Assembly: GCF_001280005.1 (NCBI RefSeq)
Contig: NZ_LGDW01000022.1
Location: 1 to 24,814 of the forward strand
DNA from: Streptomyces sp. NRRL WC-3618
Lineage (GTDB): Bacteria > Actinomycetota > Actinomycetes > Streptomycetales > Streptomycetaceae
Reading direction: 5' to 3'
DNA: 24,814 nucleotides
The translations under genes and the position numbers were made by a program. Under the pieces are notes generated by a model. It ran no database searches. It saw only the letters and a list, made by a program, of their open reading frames with translations, and was not told the DNA's origin. Below, in pieces: positions 8,350 to 16,180 of the stretch (position 1 is its first letter; each line of letters starts with the position of its first letter).

Positions 8350-8403
8350 GAAACAAGTCTGTCAGACGAACAAGTCTGGCTGACAAACAAGTCAGTCTGA
8401 GAA
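8336..8403 (+). repeat. Four tandem 17-bp repeats across the ectB stop and ectB-ectC spacer
   Basis: Units start at 8336, 8353, 8370 and 8387, each exactly 17 bp. The consensus is ACAAGTCtGtCtGAcaA. The first unit overlaps the ectB stop codon and matches the fourth at 14 of 17 bases. The second unit contains a short palindrome GTCTG-t-CAGAC. The block ends just before the ribosome site of ectC. No such array is known to me as a standard ect operon element. Confidence 0.85.
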
Positions 8404-8420
8404 AGGGGTTGTTGACTACC

Positions 8421-8843
8421 GTGATCGTCCGTTCGTTCAAGGACATCGAGGGCACCGACCGGCATGTGAGGGCGGCGTCCGGGACCTGGGAGAGCAAACG
8501 CATCGTCCTCGCCAAGGAGCGGGTCGGTTTCTCGCTCCACGAGACCGTCCTGTACGCGGGCACGAAGACGTCGATGTGGTACGCGAACCATGTCGAGGCC
8601 GTCGTGTGCGTCGAGGGCGAGGCCCTGCTGACCGACGACGAGACCGGGCGGACGTACACGATCACCCCCGGCACCATGTACCTGCTCGACGGGCACGAGC
8701 GGCACACCATGCGTATCAAGGAGGACTTCCGCTGCCTGTGCGTCTTCAACCCGCCCGTGACCGGCCGTGAGGACCACGACGAGAACGGCGTCTATCCCCT
8801 GCTGACGGAACCCGACCCCGACTTCGACCCCGAGGAGGTCTGA
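8421..8843 (+). CDS. ectC: L-ectoine synthase EctC
   Basis: Third step: cyclises N(gamma)-acetyl-L-2,4-diaminobutyrate to ectoine with loss of water. The product is 140 aa and has the cupin fold. [15 protein letters not shown], the W-E-S-K-R-I-V-L block, [46 protein letters not shown] and [20 protein letters not shown] are all classical EctC segments; the Glu, Tyr and His residues that bind the metal lie in these. GTG 8421 is chosen because the family starts M-I-V-R-S-F; AAAGGGG lies 12 nt upstream. The last ten residues ([10 protein letters not shown]) are an acidic extension beyond the common core. ectD starts 5 bp later. Confidence 0.95.
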   Translation: MIVRSFKDIEGTDRHVRAASGTWESKRIVLAKERVGFSLHETVLYAGTKTSMWYANHVEAVVCVEGEALLTDDETGRTYTITPGTMYLLDGHERHTMRIKEDFRCLCVFNPPVTGREDHDENGVYPLLTEPDPDFDPEEV

Positions 8844-8848
8844 CACCC

Positions 8849-9745
8849 ATGTCACCCACGTCCACTCTCACCGACCTGTACCCCACCCGTGGCGCCGTCG
8901 AGGTGACCGTGCCGCGTCAGGACCCGGTCATCTGGGGCGCGCCGGACACCCCCGGACCGTTCGCCGCGGCCGACCTGATGGCGTACGAACGCGATGGGTT
9001 CCGGGCGCTCGACCGGCTCCTCGATGACGACGAAGTCGCGCTCTACCGGGCCGAGTTGGAGCGGCTGGTCACCGATCCGGCGGTCCGGGCCGACGAGCGG
9101 TCGATCATCGAGCCGAAGTCGAAGGAGATCCGGTCGGTCTTCGAGGTGCACCGGATCAGCGAGGTGTTCGCACAGCTCGTCCGGGACGAGCGGGTCGTCG
9201 GGCGGGCCCGGCAGCTCCTCGGCTCCGACGTGTACGTCCACCAGTCGCGGATCAACGTCAAGCCGGGGTTCGGGGCGGGCGGCTTCTACTGGCACTCCGA
9301 CTTCGAGACCTGGCACGCGGAGGACGGCCTGCCGAACATGCGCACGGTGTCCGTGTCGATCGCGCTGACCGAGAACCTCGACACCAACGGCGGCCTCATG
9401 ATCATGCCGGGCTCGCACCGTACGTTCCTCGGCTGTGCGGGGGCGACGCCCGAGGACAACTACAAGAAGTCGCTCCAGATGCAGGACGCGGGCACCCCGT
9501 CGGACGAGGCGCTGACCTCACTGGCCGATGAGCACGGGATCAAGTTGTTCACGGGCAGGGCGGGTTCGGCGACCTGGTTCGACTGCAACTGCATGCACGG
9601 CTCCGGGGACAACATCACGCCGTTCCCGCGCAGCAACGTGTTCATCGTGTTCAACAGCGTGGAGAACCTCGCGGTGGAACCCTTCGCGGCACCGGTGCGC
9701 AGGCCGGAGTTCATTGGGGCACGGGACTTCACTCCGGTGAGGTGA
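8849..9745 (+). CDS. ectD: Ectoine 5-hydroxylase EctD
   Basis: Non-heme Fe(II)/2-oxoglutarate dioxygenase of 298 aa that converts ectoine to (4S,5S)-5-hydroxyectoine. The iron ligands are H149 and D151 in the signature GFYWHSDFETWHAEDG and H250 in CNCMHGSGDN. The arginine for 2-oxoglutarate is most likely R261 in FPRSNVFIVFNS. Length and motifs agree with characterised EctD/ThpD proteins. GAGGAGG inside the end of ectC is the ribosome site, 10 nt before ATG 8849. It is the last gene of the operon, and a strong hairpin follows 67 bp after its stop. Confidence 0.96.
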   Translation: MSPTSTLTDLYPTRGAVEVTVPRQDPVIWGAPDTPGPFAAADLMAYERDGFRALDRLLDDDEVALYRAELERLVTDPAVRADERSIIEPKSKEIRSVFEVHRISEVFAQLVRDERVVGRARQLLGSDVYVHQSRINVKPGFGAGGFYWHSDFETWHAEDGLPNMRTVSVSIALTENLDTNGGLMIMPGSHRTFLGCAGATPEDNYKKSLQMQDAGTPSDEALTSLADEHGIKLFTGRAGSATWFDCNCMHGSGDNITPFPRSNVFIVFNSVENLAVEPFAAPVRRPEFIGARDFTPVR

Positions 9746-9811
9746 CCGCTCTACTACCGGTCAAGTGACCGTCCACTGCCCCACCGGCGCCGCCGTGCGC
9801 CGAGTACGCCC

Positions 9812-9841
9812 GCCGGCCAGGACTGTCAGGTCCTGGCCGGC
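9812..9841. terminator. Perfect 12-bp hairpin between ectD and the class V aminotransferase
   Basis: GCCGGCCAGGAC (9812-9823) and GTCCTGGCCGGC (9830-9841) are perfect inverted repeats with the 6-nt loop TGTCAG. The site lies between the convergent ectD (stop 9745) and aminotransferase (stop 9874) genes and has no T-run on either side, as is usual in Streptomyces. It most likely ends transcription from both directions. Confidence 0.8.
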
Positions 9842-9873
9842 ATCGACTCCACCCGCACCCCTTGCGGACCGGT

Positions 9874-10950
9874 TCAGCCGGCCAGGGCGTCCAGGAGGCG
9901 GTCGACGTCCGACGTCGTGTTGTAGAAGTGGAAGGCGGCGCGCAGATTTCCGGCCCGGTCGGAGAGCTGGATCCCGGCTCGGCTCAACTCGTCCTGGCGG
10001 TGGCCGAGTTGAGGGACCGACACGATGGCGGAGCCCGGCGCGGGGACGGGCTGGTGGCCCAGTCGGTCGAGTCCGGCGCGGAAGCGGTCGGCGAGGGCGA
10101 GGTCGTGGGCGCGTACGGTCTCCACGCCCAACTCCTCGATCAGGGCGAGGGAGTGGCGGGCTCCGGCGTAGGCGAACAGGCTCGGGCTCTCGTCGAACCG
10201 CCGTGCGGAGTGGGCGAGTTCGCGCACCGGGCCGTAACAGCTGTCGAAGGGCTCCTCCCCCGCGACCCAGCCCGCGAACACGGGCGTCAGTCCGCCCAGG
10301 TCCTCGGGTACGACGAAGAAGGCCACGCCTTTCGGGCAGACGAGCCACTTGTAGGCCGCGGTGGCGACGTAGTCGTAGGCGTCCGCGTCGACGGGCAGCC
10401 AGCCGGTCGCCTGTGAGGTGTCGAGGTAGGTACGGGCCCCGTGTTCACGGGCGGCCTCGCGCAGCGCGGGCAGGTCGACGATGCGTCCGTCGGCCGACTG
10501 GGCGGCGCTGACGGCGACGAGGGCGGTGCCGGGGCGGACGGACTCGGGGATCCGCTCCAGCGGCACGGTCCGCACCTTCAGGTCCCCACGCACGTGGAAC
10601 GCGTTGAGGACCGAGGTGAAGTCGCCCTCGGCGGTGAGGACTTCGGCGCCGGCTGGCAGCGAGGCGGCGATCAGCGCGCTGTAGACGGCGACGGAGGCGC
10701 CCGCCGCGACCCTGCGCTCGGACACCCCGACCAGCCGGGCGAAGGCGGCCCGCGAGGCCTCCACGTCGGCGAACATGTCCTGCGGCAGGCCGTCGGCCAC
10801 GGACTGCGCGGCGTCACGCATGGCGACCACGGTGCGGACGGGGAGGAGGCCGGTGCTCGCGGTGTTCAGATAGGTGCTCTTCGGAGCGAACTCGGCACGG
10901 ACGAGGTTGCGTAGGTTCTCGGATGTCGAGGATTTCGCTGAGGTCTCCAT
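9874..10950 (-). CDS. Class V PLP-dependent aminotransferase / cysteine-desulfurase-like enzyme
   Basis: Protein of 358 aa from ATG 10950. YLNTASTGLLP near residue 27 is the usual start of the class V domain. Asp177 (TYLDTSQATGWLP) faces the PLP ring, and the Schiff-base lysine is K201 in YVATAAYKWLVCPKGVAFF. The C-terminus is AAFHFYNTTSDVDRLLDAL, typical of the IscS/CsdA/kynureninase-like group. No active-site Cys loop of a true desulfurase is evident, so aminotransferase or lyase activity is more likely. The start is uncertain: in-frame ATG 10986 and GTG 11001 also exist and none has a clear ribosome site. A TATAAG box on the minus strand near 11020 may be its -10. It converges on ectD. Confidence 0.8.
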   Translation of the reverse strand: METSAKSSTSENLRNLVRAEFAPKSTYLNTASTGLLPVRTVVAMRDAAQSVADGLPQDMFADVEASRAAFARLVGVSERRVAAGASVAVYSALIAASLPAGAEVLTAEGDFTSVLNAFHVRGDLKVRTVPLERIPESVRPGTALVAVSAAQSADGRIVDLPALREAAREHGARTYLDTSQATGWLPVDADAYDYVATAAYKWLVCPKGVAFFVVPEDLGGLTPVFAGWVAGEEPFDSCYGPVRELAHSARRFDESPSLFAYAGARHSLALIEELGVETVRAHDLALADRFRAGLDRLGHQPVPAPGSAIVSVPQLGHRQDELSRAGIQLSDRAGNLRAAFHFYNTTSDVDRLLDALAG

Positions 10951-11072
10951 GGGACCACTGTGCGGCCCGGAGATCTCCTCGTCCATTGCCGAATTCTGCA
11001 CGACACCGCGAAGGACTGCTTATAGGTAAGCCTTGACCTGCGGTTTTTCAGCCGTTGCTCTTTCAGCCCTTG

Positions 11073-11795
11073 CTACTTCTGGGGCACGGCACACCCGTCG
11101 GGCCCGCAGACCTCGGCGCTGTCGCCGTCCGCCTGGACGATCTTGAGGGGAGCGGGCCGCTCGCCCCATGCCTGGGTGAGCGCCTGGGCGAAGACCTCGG
11201 CGGGCTGGGCGCCGGAGACGCCGTACTTGCGGTCGAGGACGAAGAACGGCACACCGTTGGCGCCCAGTTCGGAGGCCTCGCGCTCGTCGGCGCGTACGGC
11301 GTCGGCGTACGCGGCCGGGTCGGCGAGTACGCCCCGGGCGTCGTCGGCGTCGAGGCCGGCGGCGACGGCCAGTTCCACGAGCCGCTCGTCGTCGCCGAAG
11401 ACGGACTGCTCCTCGGCGAAGTTCGCCTGGTAGAAGAGCTGGATCAGCTCGTCCTGGAGCCCCTTGTCCTTCGCGAGGTGGAGCAGCCGGTGCATGTCGA
11501 AGGTGCTGCCGTGGTCACGGTCCCGGGTGCGGTAGGCGAGCCCCTCGGCGGCGGCCTGCGTCCCCAGGTTCTCCTCGCCGGCCTGCGCCTGCGCCTCGCT
11601 CATGCCGTACTTCTTGGTGAGCATCTTGAGGACGGGCTGGATGTCGCCCTTGGCGCGCCCCGGGTCCAGTTCGAACGACCGGTGCACCACCTCGACGCCC
11701 TCACGGTGCGGGAAGGCGTCCAGCGCCTTCTCGAAGCGGGCCTTGCCCACGTAGCACCAGGGGCAGGCGATGTCGCTCCAGATCTCCACGCGCAT
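11073..11795 (-). CDS. DsbA-family oxidoreductase, FrnE-like
   Basis: Thioredoxin-fold protein of 240 aa. The redox motif CPWC (Cys11, Cys14) sits in SDIACPWCYVGK, the helical insert spans about 50-160, and the cis-proline loop is GVPFFVLDRKYGVSGAQP. This is the FrnE (COG2761) pattern. There is no signal peptide, so it should work in the cytosol as a thiol-disulfide oxidoreductase or in frenolicin-type or stress metabolism. An unusual second Cys pair (VCGPDGC) lies at the very C-terminus. GAGAG precedes ATG 11795. It lies 47 bp after the GNAT gene on the same strand and may share its transcript. Confidence 0.88.
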   Translation of the reverse strand: MRVEIWSDIACPWCYVGKARFEKALDAFPHREGVEVVHRSFELDPGRAKGDIQPVLKMLTKKYGMSEAQAQAGEENLGTQAAAEGLAYRTRDRDHGSTFDMHRLLHLAKDKGLQDELIQLFYQANFAEEQSVFGDDERLVELAVAAGLDADDARGVLADPAAYADAVRADEREASELGANGVPFFVLDRKYGVSGAQPAEVFAQALTQAWGERPAPLKIVQADGDSAEVCGPDGCAVPQK

Positions 11796-11842
11796 GTCTT
11801 CGGCTCTCTCCAGGTCGAACGGCTACAGGTTTATGTGAACGT

Positions 11843-12325
11843 TCAAACGCCAGGTTTCATTCCGTACCGCAGAAAGAGATGGTGTTCGCCATCGGCGGGC
11901 GGGTTCTCCGGGTCCGGGACCCAGCCCAGCCGGCGGTAGAAGGCCTGGGCGCGCCGGTTGTCGATGTGCACGTCGAGGGTGGCCGCCCGTTTCCCGTCGG
12001 CCCGCCACCGCTCGACGCAGGCGGCGTGCAGGTCCCTGCCGATGCCGGCTCGCCAGCGGTCGGGGTCGACATGGAACTGGAACAGCTTGACCGTGTCGGC
12101 GGGAGCGCCTTCGGCCGTACGGAAGGAGGCGACGCCGATGACGCGGTCCTGCTCGACGACGCACAGGACCTGGGCGTCGGGGCGCTCGATGCCGGCCAGC
12201 CAGGACGCCTCCCAGTCACGGTCGGCGTCCGGCAGGCCGTCCGGGTAGTAGGTGGACCGTGCGCGCAGGTGCAGTTCCGTGACGGCCGCGGCCTCGGCGG
12301 GCAGCGCGGCCCGGATCACCCGCAT
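11843..12325 (-). CDS. GNAT family N-acetyltransferase
   Basis: Protein of 160 aa with a complete GNAT fold. It begins MRVIRAALPAEAAAVTELH, has the central strand LFQFHVDPDRW, then the acetyl-CoA loop RAGIGRDLHAACVERW, and the typical NRRAQAFYRRLGW near the end. The ATG at 12325 shares one base with the stop of the DUF1349 gene (TGATG), so I reject the longer start at 12487, which would lie inside that gene. The acceptor substrate is unknown. A 10-bp palindrome TGAACGTTCA (11836-11845) overlaps its stop codon. Confidence 0.88.
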   Translation of the reverse strand: MRVIRAALPAEAAAVTELHLRARSTYYPDGLPDADRDWEASWLAGIERPDAQVLCVVEQDRVIGVASFRTAEGAPADTVKLFQFHVDPDRWRAGIGRDLHAACVERWRADGKRAATLDVHIDNRRAQAFYRRLGWVPDPENPPADGEHHLFLRYGMKPGV

Positions 12326-12933
12326 CAGCTGCCGTCCCGCAGGTCCTTGGGCCACTCCGGGCGGAACTCGATGTGGTCGTACGTCACCACACACCCCTCC
12401 CCCATCGGCGACTGGGTCATGAAGCCGATCAGGGCCGCGTCCGTCTCCTTCTCGTCGCCCAGGGTGAACAGGCGGATGAAGGTCCACCTCTCGCCGTCGC
12501 GCGAGGCGTGGAAGGCGAAGGCCCGGCCGGTGCGGCTGATCCGGAGCCAGACCGAACTGCCGTCCACGGTGAAGGAGTTGGCGTCGTCGGAGTGGCCCCG
12601 GGTGACCACCGTGCAGACGGTGGGCACATCCGGGGAGTACTCCAGACAGAGCTTGGCCCAGGCCCGCTCGCCGACGTGGACATAGAGCACGCCCGCGTCG
12701 AAGGTGGCCGCGAACCCGACGGTGACGCGGGCGATCAGCTGGAAGTCACCGTGGGGTGCGCCGAGCAGACGGGGCGCGTCGGCAGCGGGATCCAGCGCTT
12801 CCCCGGTCGGCGGCACGAACCGGTCCTGCCGGGGCCCGGCCCACCCGGTGAGCACTCCGTCCTCGAAGGACCAGTGCCCATCGGGCCCGTAAGTACGGAG
12901 GGGAAAGGGCAGGGGAGAAAGCTCCAAGTCCAT
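12325..12933 (-). CDS. DUF1349 domain protein (concanavalin-like fold)
   Basis: Protein of 202 aa starting MDLELSPLPFPLRTYGPDGHWSF. It contains LTGWAGPRQDRF, FDAGVLYVHVGERAWAKLCLEYS, TVVTRGHSDDANSF, WLRISRTGRAFAFHASRDGERW and a C-terminal region ending in IEFRPEWPKDL. This is the regulation-of-enolase/DUF1349 pattern (yeast Ree1-like), a beta-sandwich of the laminin-G/concanavalin type. There is no signal peptide, so it should be cytosolic, and no catalytic role is known. ATG 12933 is the natural start: upstream lies non-coding repeat. Overlap with the GNAT gene suggests coupled translation. Confidence 0.85.
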   Translation of the reverse strand: MDLELSPLPFPLRTYGPDGHWSFEDGVLTGWAGPRQDRFVPPTGEALDPAADAPRLLGAPHGDFQLIARVTVGFAATFDAGVLYVHVGERAWAKLCLEYSPDVPTVCTVVTRGHSDDANSFTVDGSSVWLRISRTGRAFAFHASRDGERWTFIRLFTLGDEKETDAALIGFMTQSPMGEGCVVTYDHIEFRPEWPKDLRDGS

Positions 12934-12960
12934 TGCCTGATTATCGCAGGACCGGACAGG

Positions 12961-13045
12961 CGCCCCGATAGGGGCGCGGGGAACTGCGCGACAAGCCACA
13001 ACGGGCCCGCAGCCGCGCAATCAACCGCGCCCCAAGGGCGCTACT
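12961..13045. repeat. Streptomyces-type GC-rich intergenic repeat between ALDH and DUF1349
   Basis: The segment GGGGCGCGGGGAACTGCGCG (12971-12990), followed by a C/A-rich spacer and GGGCCCGCAGCCGCGC, is a sequence I recognise from intergenic regions of many Streptomyces genomes. The right part carries GCGCCCcaaGGGCGC (13028-13042), a perfect 6-bp hairpin, and CGCCCCgataGGGGCG (12961-12976) forms another at the left edge. It could end the aldehyde dehydrogenase transcript. Confidence 0.7.
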
Positions 13046-13054
13046 CGCGGAGCG

Positions 13055-14584
13055 TCAGCGCTCCAGCTGACCGTTGAACCGCCGCGGCAGCCCCAACTCG
13101 TTCTCGTCCCGCAGCTCGACCGGCAGCAGCGCGGCGGGCGTGTTCTGGTAGGCCACCGGCCGCAGCCACCGCTCAACAGCCGTACCGCCGACCGAAGTCG
13201 ACGTCGACGTCGTGGCCGGGTACGGCCCTCCGTGATGCTGGGCCGCGGCCACGGCGACCCCGGTGGGCCACGCGTTCACGAGTACGCGCCCCGCCAGCGG
13301 CGTCAGTTCGGCCAGGATCTCCGCGCCACGCCCCTCCCCCGCGGCCTCTTCGGCCGAGAGGTGAACCGTCGCCGTGAGGTTGCCCGGCAGTCGCGAGAGA
13401 ACGGCGTTCGCCTCGGCGTCGTCCGCGTAGCGGGCCACCACGGTGACCGGCCCGAAGCACTCCTCCAGGAGCAGGTCGTACGCGCCCTCCGCCGTCAGCT
13501 TGTCGGCCGCCACCGTGAGGAAGCCGGCGCTGACGGTGTGCTCGCCGCCCGCGCCCGGCGTCACCGGGGTCTCGACCTCGGGCAGCTCGGCGCGCTCGGC
13601 GACCCCGGCGACGAAGTTGTCGCGCATCCGGTGGTCCAGGAGGACACCGGACGCGGTGTCGCTGACCGCGTCCGTCAGGGACTTCAGCAGACGGTCGCCC
13701 GCCGCGCCCGCCGGCGCCAGCACCAGACCGGGCTTCACGCAGAACTGGCCGACGCCCAGCGTCATGGAGCCCGCGAGCCCCGTGCCGATCGCCTCGGCGC
13801 GCTCGTTCGCCGCCGCCTCCGTGATCACCACCGGGTTCAGGGAGCCCAGCTCACCGTGGAACGGGATCGGGACGGGACGGGCCGCCGCCGCGTCGAAGAG
13901 GGCACGCCCGCCTCGTACGGAACCGGTGAAACCGGCCGCCGCGACCAGCGGGTGCCTGACCAGCTCGACGCCCGCCTCGAAGCCGTGGACCAGGCCGACG
14001 ACGCCGTCGGGAATGCCGTGCGAGGCCGCGGCCCGGCGCAGGACGGCCGCGACCAGTTCGGACAGGCCCGGGTGGTCCGGGTGCGCCTTGACGACCACCG
14101 GGCAGCCGGCCGCGAGCGCGCTCGCGGTGTCGCCGCCGGCCACGGAGAAGGCGAAGGGGAAGTTGGAGGCCGAGTAGACGGCCACGACACCCAGCGGGAT
14201 CTTGTAGCGGCGCAGGTCGGGGATCGGCGGGACCGCGGTGTCGTCCGGGTGGTTGATGACGACGTCGAGGTAGGCGCCCTCGTCGACGATGTCCGCGAAG
14301 GCGCGCAGCTGGAAGCAGGTGCGGGCGAGTTCGCCGGTCAGCCGGACCGGGCCGAGGGCGGACTCCGCGTCGGCGGCCTCGACGAGCTGGTCCTTGGCCG
14401 CTTCGAGCTGCTCGGCGGCGCTGCGGAGGAAGGCGGAGCGGACCGTACGGTCCACGAGGGCCGGGCGGGCTGCGTGGGCCGCGCGGACGGCGGCGTCCAC
14501 CTCCTGCGCCGTGGCCTCGACCGCGACCTGCTCCCGCTGCTTCCCGGTACGGGGGTCGACACTCCAGACTGGTGCTGCTGCCAC
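13055..14584 (-). CDS. Aldehyde dehydrogenase, alpha-ketoglutarate-semialdehyde (2,5-dioxovalerate) type
   Basis: NAD(P)-dependent oxidation of an aldehyde, most likely 2,5-dioxovalerate to 2-oxoglutarate in sugar-acid or hydroxyproline breakdown. The product is 509 aa. N141 lies in SASNFPFAF, K166 in VVVKAHPDHP, the base E245 in FHGELGSLNPVV, and the nucleophile C282 in GVGQFCVKPGLV. The GELGSLNPV and GQFCxxPG pairs separate the KGSADH branch from other ALDHs. GTG 14584 has GGAGGG 7 nt upstream; an upstream ATG 14644 lies in the promoter. It is divergent from an IclR regulator with a palindrome between them, which suggests substrate-induced control. No other hydroxyproline or sugar-acid genes are near. 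Confidence 0.88.
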   Translation of the reverse strand: MAAAPVWSVDPRTGKQREQVAVEATAQEVDAAVRAAHAARPALVDRTVRSAFLRSAAEQLEAAKDQLVEAADAESALGPVRLTGELARTCFQLRAFADIVDEGAYLDVVINHPDDTAVPPIPDLRRYKIPLGVVAVYSASNFPFAFSVAGGDTASALAAGCPVVVKAHPDHPGLSELVAAVLRRAAASHGIPDGVVGLVHGFEAGVELVRHPLVAAAGFTGSVRGGRALFDAAAARPVPIPFHGELGSLNPVVITEAAANERAEAIGTGLAGSMTLGVGQFCVKPGLVLAPAGAAGDRLLKSLTDAVSDTASGVLLDHRMRDNFVAGVAERAELPEVETPVTPGAGGEHTVSAGFLTVAADKLTAEGAYDLLLEECFGPVTVVARYADDAEANAVLSRLPGNLTATVHLSAEEAAGEGRGAEILAELTPLAGRVLVNAWPTGVAVAAAQHHGGPYPATTSTSTSVGGTAVERWLRPVAYQNTPAALLPVELRDENELGLPRRFNGQLER

Positions 14585-14647
14585 CGGGGGTCCCTCCAGA
14601 TTGTGTTGCCATGTGTGATGCGTATTTTCAGCGCCATTCACCAAGCG

Positions 14648-14665
14648 TGTTCGATATGCTGAACA
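14648..14665. promoter_or_regulatory. Candidate IclR operator in the ALDH/IclR divergent promoter region
   Basis: TGTTC-gatatgct-GAACA is an 18-bp inverted repeat in the 143-bp gap between the divergent ALDH and IclR genes. IclR-type regulators often bind such 5-bp arms with an AT-rich centre. The gap itself is AT-rich relative to the genes. Exact promoters are not clear. Confidence 0.5.
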
Positions 14666-14727
14666 GCGTCTGTGGTGGTGAATAGGCTGTTGGAGACTAT
14701 TTCCCGTCGAACGAAGGGGTCAAGGCG

Positions 14728-15501
14728 ATGTCGGCAGTCGAGACAGGCGGCGGGGCGCAGGTCAAGTCCGCGGTACGGACCGTTGAACTGCTGGAATACT
14801 TCGCCGGACGTCCCGGCATGCATTCCCTGGCGTCGGTCCAGGAGGCCGTCGGCTACCCCAAGTCCAGTCTCTACATGCTGCTGCGTACGCTCGTCGACCT
14901 CGGCTGGGTCGAGACCGATGCTACGGGCACGCGGTACGGCATCGGCGTACGGGCACTGCTGGTCGGCACCTCGTACATCGACGGTGACGAGGTGGTCGCG
15001 GTGGCCCGCCCGACCCTCGACCGGCTCTCCGACGACACGACGGAGACCATCCACCTGGCCCGGCTCGACGGCACGAACGTCGTCTACCTCGCCACCCGCC
15101 AGTCGCAGCACTACCTGCGCCCCTTCACCCGCGTCGGCCGCCGGCTGCCCGCCCACTCGACCTCCCTCGGCAAGGCGCTGCTGGCCACCCACACCGACGA
15201 GCAGGTCAGGAAGCTGCTCCCGGAGACACTCCCCGCGCTGACCGAGCACACGATCACCGACCGGGAGAAGCTCATAGAGGAGCTGCGTGTGGTGCGTGAG
15301 CAGGGCTTCGCGGTGGACCGCGAGGAGAACACGCTGGGGCTGCGCTGCTTCGGCGTGGCCGTCCCGTACCGGACGCCGGCGCGGGACGCCATCAGCTGCT
15401 CGGTGCCGGTCGCCCGGCTCACCCCGGCCCACGAACAGCTGGTCAAGGACGCCCTGTTCGACGCACGCGACCGGCTGACCCTGGCCACCCGGAGGCTCTG
15501 A
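14728..15501 (+). CDS. IclR family transcriptional regulator
   Basis: Protein of 257 aa. The N-terminal winged helix (about 12-75) reads VKSAVRTVELLEYFAG, then MHSLASVQEAVGYPKSSLYMLLRTLVDLGWVE. The C-terminal effector domain has LSDDTTETIHLARLDGTNVVYLA, LPAHSTSLGKALLA and GFAVDREENTLGLRCFGVAVPYR, all IclR hallmarks. AAGGGG lies 8 nt before ATG 14728. It probably controls the divergent aldehyde dehydrogenase gene and itself. The next gene (GNAT) starts 4 bp after its stop. Confidence 0.92.
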   Translation: MSAVETGGGAQVKSAVRTVELLEYFAGRPGMHSLASVQEAVGYPKSSLYMLLRTLVDLGWVETDATGTRYGIGVRALLVGTSYIDGDEVVAVARPTLDRLSDDTTETIHLARLDGTNVVYLATRQSQHYLRPFTRVGRRLPAHSTSLGKALLATHTDEQVRKLLPETLPALTEHTITDREKLIEELRVVREQGFAVDREENTLGLRCFGVAVPYRTPARDAISCSVPVARLTPAHEQLVKDALFDARDRLTLATRRL

Positions 15502-15504
15502 GCG

Positions 15505-15996
15505 ATGCGGTACTCGGCTTCGATGGACGTCGTGCTGCGCGAGGTCCACGACAGTGACCTGCCGGTCTTCTTCCGGCAGACGAACGACCCGGAATCGCTG
15601 CTGATGGCCGCGTTCACGGCGAAGGATCCCACCGACCGGGACGCCTTCGAGGCCCACTGGGCGCGGATCCGTGCCACGCCGGACGTGCTGCCGCGCACGG
15701 TCCTGGTCGACGGTGACGTGGTGGGCAGTGCGGCGGTGTACGGCGAGCCGGGCTCGCGCGAGGTGACGTACTGGATCGACCGTGCCTACTGGGGGCGCGG
15801 TATCGCGACGGCCGCCCTGCGCGCGCTCGTCGCGGAGGTCCCGGAACGTCCGCTGTACGCGCGTGCCGCCGCCGACAACGCGGGCTCGCTGCGGGTCCTG
15901 GAGAAGTGCGGTTTCCGCGTGTCCGGGCACGACCGGGGGTACGCGCAGGCGCGCGGCACGGAGATCGACGAGGTCGTGCTGACGCTGGAGGCGTGA
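15505..15996 (+). CDS. GNAT family N-acetyltransferase (RimJ/RimL-like)
   Basis: Protein of 163 aa. Strand pattern VVLREVHDSDLPVFFRQTNDPES, then REVTYWIDRAYWGRGIATAALRALV with the acetyl-CoA loop WGRGIA, and NAGSLRVLEKCGFRVSG, which is typical of RimJ/RimL-like acetyltransferases. ATG 15505 has GGAGG 9 nt upstream within the end of iclR; ATG 15523 is an alternative that removes six residues. It is cotranscribed with iclR by position. The substrate is unknown. Confidence 0.87.
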   Translation: MRYSASMDVVLREVHDSDLPVFFRQTNDPESLLMAAFTAKDPTDRDAFEAHWARIRATPDVLPRTVLVDGDVVGSAAVYGEPGSREVTYWIDRAYWGRGIATAALRALVAEVPERPLYARAAADNAGSLRVLEKCGFRVSGHDRGYAQARGTEIDEVVLTLEA

Positions 15997-16133
15997 CCGT
16001 CGTACGACGGCACGGGTGTCCCTTACAGCACACGAACACGCGGATGTCCGGGGCGACGGTGGGCGGCAAGCGGGCTGCAGGGTGACCTTGGTGCCCGCGC
16101 CCGCTGTCCCACGCGGCCGAGCCGCACATCGAT

Positions 16134-16168
16134 ACAGCCCGCGCCCCTCATCAAGGGCGCGGGGCTGT
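16134..16168. terminator. Bidirectional terminator hairpin between GNAT and purine permease
   Basis: ACAGCCCGCGCCC (16134-16146) pairs with GGGCGCGGGGCTGT (16155-16168), with one bulged base and an 8-nt loop. It lies between the convergent acetyltransferase (stop 15996) and permease (stop 16181) genes. Nothing else was found in 15997-16133. Confidence 0.75.
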
Positions 16169-16180
16169 CCGGCTCGGTGA

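Noticed and set aside
8336..8403. CRISPR array
   Set aside because: The repeats are directly tandem with no spacers, 17 bp long, and no cas genes are near.
15997..16133. Possible tRNA or small RNA between GNAT and the permease
   Set aside because: No cloverleaf, anticodon arm or T-loop sequence seen; only the terminator hairpin to its right is supported.
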